Shown here: piece after piece, positions 7,280 through 15,792 of the stretch | How positions within the stretch are numbered: the first letter of the stretch is position 1 | How the letters are laid out: the number at the start of each line of letters is the position of its first letter | Origin: CAZHDI01 sp964531285 | Lineage (GTDB): Bacteria > Pseudomonadota > Alphaproteobacteria > JAJFIK01 | Direction: 5' to 3' | Assembly (NCBI GenBank): GCA_964531285.1 | Contig: CAZHDI010000056.1 | Span: forward strand, 1 to 19,690 | DNA: 19,690 bases | Notes under the pieces: generated by a model | What the model was told of the DNA's origin: nothing | The model's input: the letters and a program-made list of their open reading frames with translations, nothing else | Database searches by the model: none | Program-made: the position numbers and the translations under genes

Positions 7280-8659
7280 ATGCTCGAGCGATCTGTCCCG
7301 GTCTGGGTTCTTCTGCTTGTTCTGCTTCTCGGCACCATCGGCACCGTGATCTTCGGCTGGATGGTTCGGGACTTTATCGAACGCGACTATCGCAGTGGTG
7401 GCTTTGGACGGATCGCCGCCAGTGTCGCGGAGTTTCCCAACACCGCCATCACCGCGTTTGGGGAGGTTTGGACGCAAGTGGCCGGTGACCCCGACCTCGC
7501 GTTTCGTGGCGTCGATATCGATCCCAACTTCGACATGAGCGGTTTGACGCCGGTCCCGGTGGCGGCGGGCGTGCCACTTGAGGGGCTGATGATGCGCGCT
7601 CCGGCGGGTGCGCCGGCGCCGGTCCGCGGCTGGCGCGCGATGTTCGGGAACTTCTATATCGAAGGCCGCATGGAAAGCGCGGTCGTCTTCATCTCACCGG
7701 ATATGGTTGTCGAGCGGGTCCTGCGCGTCAGCGAACAGGGGCTTGATATTGAAGGTGTGCAGCCGCCCAACCGGAAGATGCCGCACGGGATCGATTTCCT
7801 CCCCGACGGCTCGATGATCTTCACCTTCGATGGCGGCTCGGCCATCCAGCGCATCGATGCCTGCGGCAACCGGCTTTGGGCGACGCCCGGCGCGTTCAGC
7901 CACACAGTCAACCTCTCGCCGGACGGCGACAGCGTCTGGAGCGTCCGTTGGAACTTTATCAGTGAGGTGGCCGTCGAAGATGGGCAGGTGCTGCGCGAGT
8001 TATCGCTCCCGGATTTGATCGCGGCCAATCCCGAAATCGAAATTTTCGAAACCCGGTTCTTCTTTGACAATTTCGAGACATCGAACCCGCGCAACACCCC
8101 GCCTCGGCAGCTTGAGGACCCGGTGCATTACAATGATGCCGAGCCGCTCCCAGCCGAGTTCGCGGCGGCCTACCCCCAGTTCGATGTTGGCGATTTGTTG
8201 ATCAGCGCCCGGTCGCTCAACCTTGTCTACGTGCTCGATCCCGACACCGCAAAAGTGTCTTGGTGGAGTTCGGGCACACAGATGCGCCAGCACGACCCCG
8301 ACTGGCGCTCAGATGGCCTTTTCAGTGTCTACGACAATCGCATGGGCCGCGATTACAGCTGGATCTCGCTCATCGATCCGCAAGGCACCTTCGGGCAGCG
8401 CCCCGAGATCCTGATCGATGGCAGCGAGATGGACTTCTATAGCCGCATCCGCGGCAAGAAGCAGTGGTTGGGGGGGACCCGCTATGCGGTGACCTCGCCC
8501 CAGCAAGGCCGGGTTTTCGAATGGGACACCGAAGCCGGCATGGTGCATGAGTTCCTCAACCCGTCGATCCAGACCGAGACCAAGCTTGCCGTCATCACGG
8601 AGCTCAGGGTCCTGCCCGAGGATTGGGGTGGTGCAGGCGGTCTGCCTGCCTGCCCGTGA
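7280..8659 (+). CDS. Membrane-anchored arylsulfotransferase-like (ASST family) protein
   Basis: This 459-residue protein starts with one transmembrane segment (about 7-28) followed by a beta-propeller-type region, probably in the periplasm. ASST-family features seen are a His in MPHGIDFLPDG (169), SHTVNLSPDGD (His208), the HYNDAEPL motif (His283), LISARSLNLVYVLDP (307-321), and RQHDPDW with His338, followed by LFSVYDN. Classical arylsulfate sulfotransferases move sulfate from a phenolic sulfate ester to another acceptor through a sulfo-histidine, without PAPS. Many family members in genomes have no tested activity, so sulfotransfer onto a glycan is inference. ATG 7280 is preferred over 7220 because it places the membrane segment at the N-terminus and has AGGAAG upstream. 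The stop lies 12 bases before the next ATG, so co-expression with the glycosyltransferase is likely. Confidence 0.78.
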   Translation: MLERSVPVWVLLLVLLLGTIGTVIFGWMVRDFIERDYRSGGFGRIAASVAEFPNTAITAFGEVWTQVAGDPDLAFRGVDIDPNFDMSGLTPVPVAAGVPLEGLMMRAPAGAPAPVRGWRAMFGNFYIEGRMESAVVFISPDMVVERVLRVSEQGLDIEGVQPPNRKMPHGIDFLPDGSMIFTFDGGSAIQRIDACGNRLWATPGAFSHTVNLSPDGDSVWSVRWNFISEVAVEDGQVLRELSLPDLIAANPEIEIFETRFFFDNFETSNPRNTPPRQLEDPVHYNDAEPLPAEFAAAYPQFDVGDLLISARSLNLVYVLDPDTAKVSWWSSGTQMRQHDPDWRSDGLFSVYDNRMGRDYSWISLIDPQGTFGQRPEILIDGSEMDFYSRIRGKKQWLGGTRYAVTSPQQGRVFEWDTEAGMVHEFLNPSIQTETKLAVITELRVLPEDWGGAGGLPACP

Positions 8660-8671
8660 CACGCCTTGCCC

Positions 8672-9616
8672 ATGTCGGACCCCACCGTCGCTGTCATCGT
8701 GCCGACTTACAACCGCGCCAGTGTGATCTGCGAAGCGGTCGATAGTCTGCTTGCCCAGGTCGCGGCGCCCGAGGAAATCATCGTCGTTGATGACGGCAGT
8801 ACCGACGGCACGACGGACGTCCTCGCCCGCTACGGCGAGGCGATCCGGGTGATCCGCCAGGAAAATGGCGGTGCGGCGGCTGCGCGCAATACCGGTGCCA
8901 TGGCTGCGCGCGCCGACTGGCTCACATTCTTGGATTCCGATGATGTGTGGCTGCCCGGCCGTATGACGTTTCTGCGCGACGATCTGGCAGGCGCAGCGCC
9001 CGATATCGTCGCCCATGTGGCCAATGTCCGGTTCCGCGGCGTTGGGGAGGGACAGGATTTTTTCGGGGTGATGCGCCTGCCGGTTACCGCGGGCGAGCGG
9101 CGCGAGGTGGCCCGCCCCCTGACGATGTTTCTGCACGCGGCATTTCTGATCGGCATGGCCTTCCGGCGCGACGTCTTTGTCGCCGAGGGCGGTTTTGACG
9201 TGGGCTTTCCCACCGACGAGGATACCGAAATGGTGCATCGCATGGCAGCGCATGGGCGGTTCTTGGTCCGGGGCGATGCGGTTGCGGACGTGATCCGGCG
9301 CCCTGGCGATACGTCGGCGCTTTCGGCGCTACGCCGGAAGGATCCAGCCTTGGCCATCGAGCTGAAGCTCCGGCAATTCCGGGCCATCTTGGCCCGCAGC
9401 GACGATCCTACAGACCGGCGGCTGGCCGGTCAGGCGCTGTGCGACGGTCTCTTGCAGCGGGCAGATCTGATCCGCCGGACGGGGGCTGCGGGGTACTGGG
9501 CCACCCTCGCCGAGGCGGCACGGAGCCACCCCACCGTCTGGAAAGGTTGGACCAAGGCCGCCGGGAGCATGGCCTTCGGCCGCCGCGCCGGCACAGCGCT
9601 CGACCGGACCGCGTGA
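8672..9616 (+). CDS. Family 2 glycosyltransferase
   Basis: This 314-residue protein is a GT-A fold inverting glycosyltransferase of the cytoplasm or membrane face. Seen in sequence: VAVIVPTYNR (6-15), the nucleotide-binding IIVVDDGSTDGT (36-47), NGGAAAARNTG (65-75), and the metal-binding DSDD (88-91) followed by VW. The acceptor-side half (residues 110-200) contains FPTDEDTEM, which probably supplies the catalytic acidic residue. There is no transmembrane segment. It would transfer one sugar of the repeat unit from a nucleotide sugar; donor and acceptor cannot be predicted. The ATG at 8672 is chosen over TTG at 8666. The start is 12 bases after the ASST-like gene, which suggests translational coupling. 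Confidence 0.92.
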   Translation: MSDPTVAVIVPTYNRASVICEAVDSLLAQVAAPEEIIVVDDGSTDGTTDVLARYGEAIRVIRQENGGAAAARNTGAMAARADWLTFLDSDDVWLPGRMTFLRDDLAGAAPDIVAHVANVRFRGVGEGQDFFGVMRLPVTAGERREVARPLTMFLHAAFLIGMAFRRDVFVAEGGFDVGFPTDEDTEMVHRMAAHGRFLVRGDAVADVIRRPGDTSALSALRRKDPALAIELKLRQFRAILARSDDPTDRRLAGQALCDGLLQRADLIRRTGAAGYWATLAEAARSHPTVWKGWTKAAGSMAFGRRAGTALDRTA

Positions 9617-9722
9617 GCGTCGGCGCCCGCTTAGGCATTCCGCCGCAGCTTGGCGCGGTCGGAAAGATGCTAGCGCTCTCGGCGTCTGGCGCGGCTGTCA
9701 TGTGTGCGAAGAGGTGAGGCCG

Positions 9723-10601
9723 ATGTCGTCTCGAAAACCGGCGACCGTTCCCTTCGTTGGACTGATCAACCTCAAAAAGCTGCGCAGCCTCGCGCGCAAG
9801 GCGATCCGCAAGCTCACCGGACGGGGCTATGACGCGCATCTGGCGTCGATGCCGCGGGCGATCCCAAAGAAGATCTGGATCTTTTGGGACAGCGGTGAAG
9901 CGGGCGCGCCGCCGATTGTCCGGGCCTGCATCGCGTCCTGGCGCGACCAGAACCCCGGCTGGGAAGTAACGGTGCTGGATGCCTGTAGCGCCGAAACCGT
10001 CGTCGATATGCCGCCGCGTCCCGAGACCATGCCGATCCAAGCGTATTGCGATCTTTTGCGCCTGCGGCTGTTGCGGCGCCATGGTGGGGTTTGGGCGGAT
10101 GCGACGCTTTATTGCCTCACGCCGCTCGATCACTGGCTGCCGCAGATGGCGCGCTCGGGCTTCTTCATGTTCGTCTGGAACCGGCCCGATGCCTGGTTCC
10201 TGCTGCCCAATGTGCTGCGCACAGTCACAAACTGGTTTTTGGCCTCCGAACCCGACGGGACGGTGGTCTCGATCTGGGAAGAGGCGAGTTTCGGCTATTG
10301 GGAGGGCCGCAAGGCAGCGCATATTTATTACTGGCCGCACGTGCTTTTCGAGTATCTCCTTCTGACCGATGGCCGACTGCGCCGGGCTTGGCGCCGGGTG
10401 CCGCGGATCGGCGCGTATCCGGTGCATTTGGTGCATGACTATGTGGTTCGCGACCGCGACCGCGACACCATCCGGGCCGCCTTGGCCACCGGCGCGGCAC
10501 CGATGCAGAAGCTGCGCTGGAACTGGCCCGAGGACCGGTTGGAGCGGGCGCGCGAGGTCTTCGAGCAGGTGCCCCTAAGCGGCCGGCCCCCTGATCGGTA
10601 A
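9723..10601 (+). CDS. Capsular polysaccharide synthesis-type glycosyltransferase
   Basis: This 292-residue protein matches the Caps_synth/GT32-like group. The motif PKKIWIFWDSG (48-58), the ASWRDQNPGWEV segment (71-82), and YCDLLRLRLLRRHGGVWADAT (a D-x-x-R helix from Asp110, then the DXD-like Trp-Ala-Asp at 124-126) are the hallmark features of enzymes related to Och1 and capsule glycosyltransferases. It probably transfers a sugar from a nucleotide donor to a growing polysaccharide at the inner membrane. ATG 9723 is preferred because GAGGTGAGG sits just upstream; ATG 9702 in the same frame would add seven residues and lacks such a site. A 106-base gap follows the preceding glycosyltransferase gene, and I see no terminator in it, so it is probably the third gene of the same run. 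Confidence 0.87.
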   Translation: MSSRKPATVPFVGLINLKKLRSLARKAIRKLTGRGYDAHLASMPRAIPKKIWIFWDSGEAGAPPIVRACIASWRDQNPGWEVTVLDACSAETVVDMPPRPETMPIQAYCDLLRLRLLRRHGGVWADATLYCLTPLDHWLPQMARSGFFMFVWNRPDAWFLLPNVLRTVTNWFLASEPDGTVVSIWEEASFGYWEGRKAAHIYYWPHVLFEYLLLTDGRLRRAWRRVPRIGAYPVHLVHDYVVRDRDRDTIRAALATGAAPMQKLRWNWPEDRLERAREVFEQVPLSGRPPDR

Positions 10602-10686
10602 TCGGCCGGTTGCGCCCCGTTGATCGCGGTTACCTAGAAGCGGTGGCCGGAATGCTCTATCGCCTTGCGCGGTGTTCAGTATCGGG

Positions 10687-12882
10687 ATGGCCGGGATGAT
10701 TCGTAAAACGGCTTTGGACGGGAAACTTGGCCCCGCCCTGCGGCGGCGCACCGTTCTGATCGGGGCGGTGGCGGCCGCGCTGGGGGCCGTGATGCCTTTT
10801 GGACGCGGGCGGGCCCAGGCAGCCCAAGCCCGGCAGCCCGATCCCGTGCGGGTGCCCACGCCTGGGCGGATGATCCACGGTGGCAATCCGCCGGAGTATC
10901 CGTCCCAGGGGCCGCTGCATGTGAAGCTGCACATCAACCAGCTGAAGGGGGCCTGGGGGTGGACGTCCGCTGGCGAGGCCGGGAAGGACGAGAACGGCTA
11001 TCCCATCGCGATCGGGTCCGGCCCCAATCCGCGCTCGCGCATTCTGCACAGCCAGCCGCTGACCGCCGGTATCGGCCCTTATTCCGGAGCGTTCCGCCTT
11101 TACGGACGCGGCACGGGGCAATTCAAGATCGGCTGGCATGATCAGCGCGCGACAGCGCGGCTCCCGCGGGTCGTGCGCGATGGCCGCGAATACTGGTATG
11201 CCGATTTCCGCTATGATCCCCGACAGAGGCAGGGCGCCCTCAGCCTTGAAATCGTGGCCTTGCCGGTGCCAGGCGATCACATTCGCGACCTAGCGCTTGT
11301 CCATGCCTCTCACATTGCGAATTGGGAACGCGGCGAGATTTTCATGCCTGAAGCGATCGCTGATCTGCGGCTCTTCGGTCAGGTCCAGGCGGAGCGGCGC
11401 CGGGCCTTGGGGCGGAGCGGCGTTTCAGAGCGCGGTGCCCTGCGGGTGATGCAGATGGTCCACGCCAACGAGGTTTGGAACGGGACCGAGGGGTTCCGCA
11501 AGATGGGACCGTTCCGGCGCGACCGCCGGTTCGTGGGCCCGGACTTCTACTCCTTTGTGCGTATCCAGAACAGCGACGCCAAGAGCTGGGTGGATAAGAT
11601 CGTTCCCACCGCCCTGCCGATTGAGCACGCGGTGGCGCTCTGTAACGAAACCGGGTGCGATCTTTGGTACAACCTGGCGCCGGACATCCTTGATTCCCGC
11701 GCGCAGGCGCTCGGTGCCTATGTGCGCGACCATCTCGATCCCGCGCTCACGGTCTATTGGGAGTATGGCAACGAGCTTTGGAATTCAGCACGCGGCTTTG
11801 ATGGCTATCAGTATGCCAAAGCCTGGGGCGAGGCGACTTTTCCCGGTCTCCGGGGGCCGGACGCGGTCTATGAATGGGACGTCTACCGCTCAATGCAGCT
11901 TTATGCCTTGCTGCGCGATGTCTTTGCCGAGACCGGCCGCACGGCGCGCTATATGGCGGCTTTCGCCGCTTGGGCGGCCAGCAACCGTCCGGACGGCGAA
12001 GACAATGCGGGGAGCTATGCCGCAAAGTATTTCCGCGCCGAACACGCGCGCAAGCGCCAGGATCTGCCCGAAGTCCCCGAAAACATCATCACCGACATGT
12101 CGGTGGGCGGGTATTTTGCGGCTCCGAATGGGCGCGCGGCCCAATGGTTGGAAGCCGCCTATGACGACAATCGCGCCCGGGCGCGCGCCTATGCGCGCTT
12201 TGTCCAGTTCGGCATGGCCGGGGATTTGATTGAAATCGGGCCGAAACATCTGGAAGCGCCGCTCACGGATGTGGCGACGGACGCGGAAATATCGGTGGTC
12301 CGGCTGATCGCTAGGGACGTGCAGGCGGGCGGGTTCGATGCTTGGACGGACCTGCCCCGGGTGTTCCGGATCGAAGGGCGCGACCTGCAATACCGGGGCG
12401 TCAATGCCGCGGCATGGACCACCGTCATGAGCTTTGCCACCTCCCCGGGGCGCGATTTCCCGACACTTGTGCGCGATGTGCAGGTCATGGGGTTGGGCAA
12501 CTTCAAGCGTGGCACCAGCGGGCACGGGTCGCAGTTGCGCACCACGATTGCGCAGCGGGTCGAAGCCCACCGGCATTTCGCGGCGCAACGGGGGCTGCGG
12601 TTTCATTTCTACGAAGGCGGTCCAGGCTCGGACGGGGCGCCGGGGTCGGACCCGCAGATCACTGCGGGCTGGATGCGGGTGTTTCACACCGAGGGATGGG
12701 CCGCCGAGGTGCTGTCGAATTTCCTCAGTCTTGTGGATGATCGTGTGGACCAGATGGTGTGGTATAAAACCCACAATCGCTACAATCGGGACAACTGGGG
12801 CCTGAAGGCCTATTACGGTCAGCCCGGCGCGGCGGCGCCAAAATGGCAAGCCGTGGAGCGCGACATCCTGCAAGACCTATAG
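10687..12882 (+). CDS. Tat-exported glycoside hydrolase-like protein (clan A pattern)
   Basis: I do not recognise a named family for this 731-residue protein. A twin-arginine signal is visible: RRRTVL (19-24), a hydrophobic stretch to about 36, and a possible cleavage site near AQA at 43-47. A beta-rich N-terminal domain (about 60-240) precedes a region that reads like a TIM barrel, with VMQMVHANEVW, then VYWEYGNELWNSA. The Asn-Glu pair (Glu363) following a beta-strand is the acid/base signature of clan A hydrolases. FHFYEGGPGSD supplies Glu643, a candidate nucleophile. The 280-residue separation is larger than usual and implies an insertion. It probably acts on polysaccharide in the periplasm or outside. 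Start is uncertain: GTG 10672 or ATG 10696 are alternatives and no clear ribosome binding site distinguishes them. It lies 60 bases before the esterase-like gene. Confidence 0.68.
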   Translation: MAGMIRKTALDGKLGPALRRRTVLIGAVAAALGAVMPFGRGRAQAAQARQPDPVRVPTPGRMIHGGNPPEYPSQGPLHVKLHINQLKGAWGWTSAGEAGKDENGYPIAIGSGPNPRSRILHSQPLTAGIGPYSGAFRLYGRGTGQFKIGWHDQRATARLPRVVRDGREYWYADFRYDPRQRQGALSLEIVALPVPGDHIRDLALVHASHIANWERGEIFMPEAIADLRLFGQVQAERRRALGRSGVSERGALRVMQMVHANEVWNGTEGFRKMGPFRRDRRFVGPDFYSFVRIQNSDAKSWVDKIVPTALPIEHAVALCNETGCDLWYNLAPDILDSRAQALGAYVRDHLDPALTVYWEYGNELWNSARGFDGYQYAKAWGEATFPGLRGPDAVYEWDVYRSMQLYALLRDVFAETGRTARYMAAFAAWAASNRPDGEDNAGSYAAKYFRAEHARKRQDLPEVPENIITDMSVGGYFAAPNGRAAQWLEAAYDDNRARARAYARFVQFGMAGDLIEIGPKHLEAPLTDVATDAEISVVRLIARDVQAGGFDAWTDLPRVFRIEGRDLQYRGVNAAAWTTVMSFATSPGRDFPTLVRDVQVMGLGNFKRGTSGHGSQLRTTIAQRVEAHRHFAAQRGLRFHFYEGGPGSDGAPGSDPQITAGWMRVFHTEGWAAEVLSNFLSLVDDRVDQMVWYKTHNRYNRDNWGLKAYYGQPGAAAPKWQAVERDILQDL

Positions 12883-12942
12883 GGCCGGGCCGTACGCTCT
12901 GGGCTGGGGTAGATAGACACGATTTTGAAAGGGGCTTCAAGC

Positions 12943-15726
12943 ATGGGCCTGGGATTTTGGAAACGCATTCTTACCCAAGCCGTCGATGGACCCAGCAATC
13001 CCGCAACACCTGCCCGCCCTTCGCTATTGTCCCGCCGGTATCCGGGCCTGAGCCAGCGCATGTCGATCTGCGCCGGCGTCAGGTTGCAAATCTGGCGGAG
13101 GGCAGCAGTCTTGACGGTCGCGTTTACAATCGGCTTGGGAATAGCCGCACAAGGGTCGGTTTCGGTTCTGGGGTCGGCAACGGTCGGCGAAACGCTGAGC
13201 CTCGGCACAGTCCGACTCACGGGCATCAGCCCCATTTCGTTTTCGGTGCAATGGCTGCGAAACGGCACCGCGATTTCCGGTGCGACCGGTGCGGCTTATG
13301 TCACGCAGAGCGCGGATATCGGGCAAGCGGTGTCGGCGCAGGTGACGCTGCCTGATGGCACCGCTGAGCTCACGTCGAACACCATCACGGTGACCGATGT
13401 GGCTGCCCCTGTGATCACCGTGCCTGGTGCCTTTGGTGTGGGCATGTGGGGGCTGGCGGATCAGCCCTCGGCAGGCGGTGACAGGCTCGCCCTGACCCTG
13501 TCTGCTTTGCCCCCGTCTGGTGGCGCCGCGATCACGGCCCTGCAATACAGTCTGAACGGCGGTGCCTGGCTGGCGCTTACAGGGATCGGCACGGGCGTGC
13601 GCACCATCACCGTTCCTGCGGCGGCTGCGGCTGACATCCGTGTCCGGGCCGTCAATGCGCAGGGTGCGGGTCTGGCTTCGGATACCAAATCTGCCACACC
13701 GACCGTTCTTAGCGGATCGGCGACGGTGGTGACGCTGAACGACTTCAGCCGCGATCGCGTCGTTTTCGACACTGGGGCCGCTATTGACCGAAGTGTCGCG
13801 GACCTTCCGCTTTCTGGGACCGCGGACCCAGGGGCAGCTGTGGAGTACCGGGTCGTCACCGAGACCGGTGCCGAGGTTCAGGGTTGGGCCGATCTGGCCA
13901 TCGCCGATGGCGGCGGCGCCTGGTCGGCGGTGGCCACTGCCCCGCGCGACGTGAACTGGCTGCGACCCGAGGTGCGCCTGAAGGCCGATCCGGCAATTCA
14001 GGCGACCACGGCCAACCGCTTTGCCGCCGGGCATGTCATCGCCCTCTGGGGGCAGTCGGAGTTCCACCGGGCCATTATGTCGAGCTTTAGCCATGTGCAG
14101 TTCGGTGCGCCGATTGCCGATGGGGATGCGTTGCAGGTGACCTGTAAGCAAGGCGGCACTCCGGACCACGTTTTCATCGACCAGGCCACGATTGACGCCT
14201 CCGCCCGGTTCGACGCTCTGGGCGCCATGGCGAACACCTTTGCCACAGTGCGGCCGGGTGAGAAGTTCCACGTGGTGATGCAGACCCTGTCGGGCACCGG
14301 TCTTGTCCAAACGGTGGATGACACCGCTGATCTGCGCGATTGGACCGACTGGGATTTGGACATTCACACCACGGCGCTTGCGGATGGGCAGGTTCCGGGG
14401 CTGCTTTGGATGTCGTGGTACAGCGCAGATGCAGCGATCCACGGCGCCAATATGACGAACCATTGGCTGGTGGCGACCCTTGGCAAGGACGCCAGCGGTG
14501 CGGCGGTGTCGCGTGGCGGCAGCTACAGCGGCGTTCGATACGATCACTTCCTCAGCGATCTTTATGACTTTTCGCGCACGCCGATCGTCATTTCCGGACC
14601 GCACCGGTTTGAGAACAATACGTATCAAGGGTCCCTGCCAGCGGTACGGAACGCTTGGGAAGCCCGCTTTGATCCCGCCACGACGAACCCGACATTCATG
14701 GAGTGGCAGTCCATCGCCCGTCGCGGCGGCGAGATCATCACGTATCTCAACGCGCAAGGGGATATCGCCCACCCCGCCTCCAACGATGCCGACGGCTACC
14801 AGCGGCTTTTCACCTACGCAGCCCTCGACATGCTGCAGGAGATGGGACTGGGGAGCTGGCCGACATCGGCGTTTGACGGGGCCGCGCTGGCGCCTGATGG
14901 GACATATGTGGAGGTTTGGTCCTCTGCTGGTGCCGTCACCACAACCAACGTCGCGCGGGCCGCGGCGCCGGCACTGGCCACGCGGGCTGTCTGGGGCTTT
15001 TATCTCGATAACACGCTTGCCGACCACACGGAGATCGTGGCGGGCCGCGTCCGGATTTATCAGAACGCTGCGCGCGACCCGATCCCAAGCGGTACCGTGC
15101 TGACTTTCGCCAACGGCAATGTCGGCGACGATGGTAACCCCACGGGAAGCTGGGCCGATTACCCGGTGATCGACATGGGGCAGCCGCTGGTGCCCGGCAT
15201 CGCCATTCGCCCGAACACCTCGCAGGACGTTCTCGATGTTATCCCAGACGCGAGCCTTCCGCCGGACCCAAACACCAACCCTCACCTCGGCACCGACAAT
15301 TTCCGATACATGGTACAGAACGGCGGGGCATGGTCCACCCCCGCACAGGGATGGTCATTCGACACCACGTCCGTCATCGATCCGGGCAACACGGCGCAGG
15401 CCACCACCGCCGCGGTCAACCGCACGCAATTCTCGACGCCGCGCAACGGGGCGAACGCCGCGGGATTTGCCAACAAGAACGTGGAAATCTCTTTCGTCCT
15501 GACCTCGCCAGATGCGGCGACCGGGCGACTGCGTGTCTTTTCTTTCGTGAACGGCGTTCTTGCCTTGGACGAGGAGTTCACGCCGGTTGTTGGCGGGCGC
15601 AACACTCTGCCGGTGCCGCTTACTTTGCCTGGCAACGTCAACGAGTTCAGCGTGCGCTGGCAGCGGCGCGGCGCCTCCACCGGCACGTTCGTGTTCAGCG
15701 ATGTGACCGTGAAGGAGCGGCCCTAG
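12943..15726 (+). CDS. Large Ig-like/SGNH carbohydrate-esterase-like protein
   Basis: This 927-residue protein has a basic N-terminus, then a hydrophobic segment (about 73-90 counting from this ATG's upstream region, in WRRAAVLTVAFTIGLGIAA) that could be an uncleaved signal or anchor. Next comes an Ig-like repeat of the VGETLSLG...VQWLRNGTAISGAT...Y type, and a second beta-domain rich in Ala/Gly. The central region contains ALWGQSEFH with Ser372 and GDIAHPASNDADGYQRL with Asp607 and His610. This is the serine and Asp-x-x-His arrangement of SGNH-type esterases such as sialate or xylan O-acetylesterases. A C-terminal beta-sandwich-like segment (about 810-927) may bind carbohydrate. Removal of acyl groups from an extracellular glycan is inferred. 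ATG 12943 is chosen over TTG 12925 because AAAGGGG lies eight bases upstream. It is the last gene of the run and ends before a strong terminator. Confidence 0.65.
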   Translation: MGLGFWKRILTQAVDGPSNPATPARPSLLSRRYPGLSQRMSICAGVRLQIWRRAAVLTVAFTIGLGIAAQGSVSVLGSATVGETLSLGTVRLTGISPISFSVQWLRNGTAISGATGAAYVTQSADIGQAVSAQVTLPDGTAELTSNTITVTDVAAPVITVPGAFGVGMWGLADQPSAGGDRLALTLSALPPSGGAAITALQYSLNGGAWLALTGIGTGVRTITVPAAAAADIRVRAVNAQGAGLASDTKSATPTVLSGSATVVTLNDFSRDRVVFDTGAAIDRSVADLPLSGTADPGAAVEYRVVTETGAEVQGWADLAIADGGGAWSAVATAPRDVNWLRPEVRLKADPAIQATTANRFAAGHVIALWGQSEFHRAIMSSFSHVQFGAPIADGDALQVTCKQGGTPDHVFIDQATIDASARFDALGAMANTFATVRPGEKFHVVMQTLSGTGLVQTVDDTADLRDWTDWDLDIHTTALADGQVPGLLWMSWYSADAAIHGANMTNHWLVATLGKDASGAAVSRGGSYSGVRYDHFLSDLYDFSRTPIVISGPHRFENNTYQGSLPAVRNAWEARFDPATTNPTFMEWQSIARRGGEIITYLNAQGDIAHPASNDADGYQRLFTYAALDMLQEMGLGSWPTSAFDGAALAPDGTYVEVWSSAGAVTTTNVARAAAPALATRAVWGFYLDNTLADHTEIVAGRVRIYQNAARDPIPSGTVLTFANGNVGDDGNPTGSWADYPVIDMGQPLVPGIAIRPNTSQDVLDVIPDASLPPDPNTNPHLGTDNFRYMVQNGGAWSTPAQGWSFDTTSVIDPGNTAQATTAAVNRTQFSTPRNGANAAGFANKNVEISFVLTSPDAATGRLRVFSFVNGVLALDEEFTPVVGGRNTLPVPLTLPGNVNEFSVRWQRRGASTGTFVFSDVTVKERP

Positions 15727-15757
15727 AGGCGCCGCCCTATGGGAACGACCAGATTGG

Positions 15758-15782
15758 AAAGGGGGGCTTCGGCCCCCCTTTT
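15758..15782. terminator. Bidirectional intrinsic terminator
   Basis: AAAGGGGGGC (15758-15767) and GCCCCCCTTT (15772-15781) form a perfect 10-bp stem closed by a TTCG tetraloop, with a fourth T after it. On the minus strand the same stem is followed by TTT. It lies 31 bases after the stop of the esterase-like gene and 11 bases after the stop of the convergent GT39 gene, so it should end transcription from both sides. Confidence 0.93.
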
Positions 15783-15792
15783 CGTGCAGGGC

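Noticed and set aside
13024..15285. Long minus-strand open frame of 753 codons
   Set aside because: It lies wholly opposite the esterase-like gene, has an Arg/Gly/His-rich composition without recognisable motifs, and is explained by GC-rich third-position bias.
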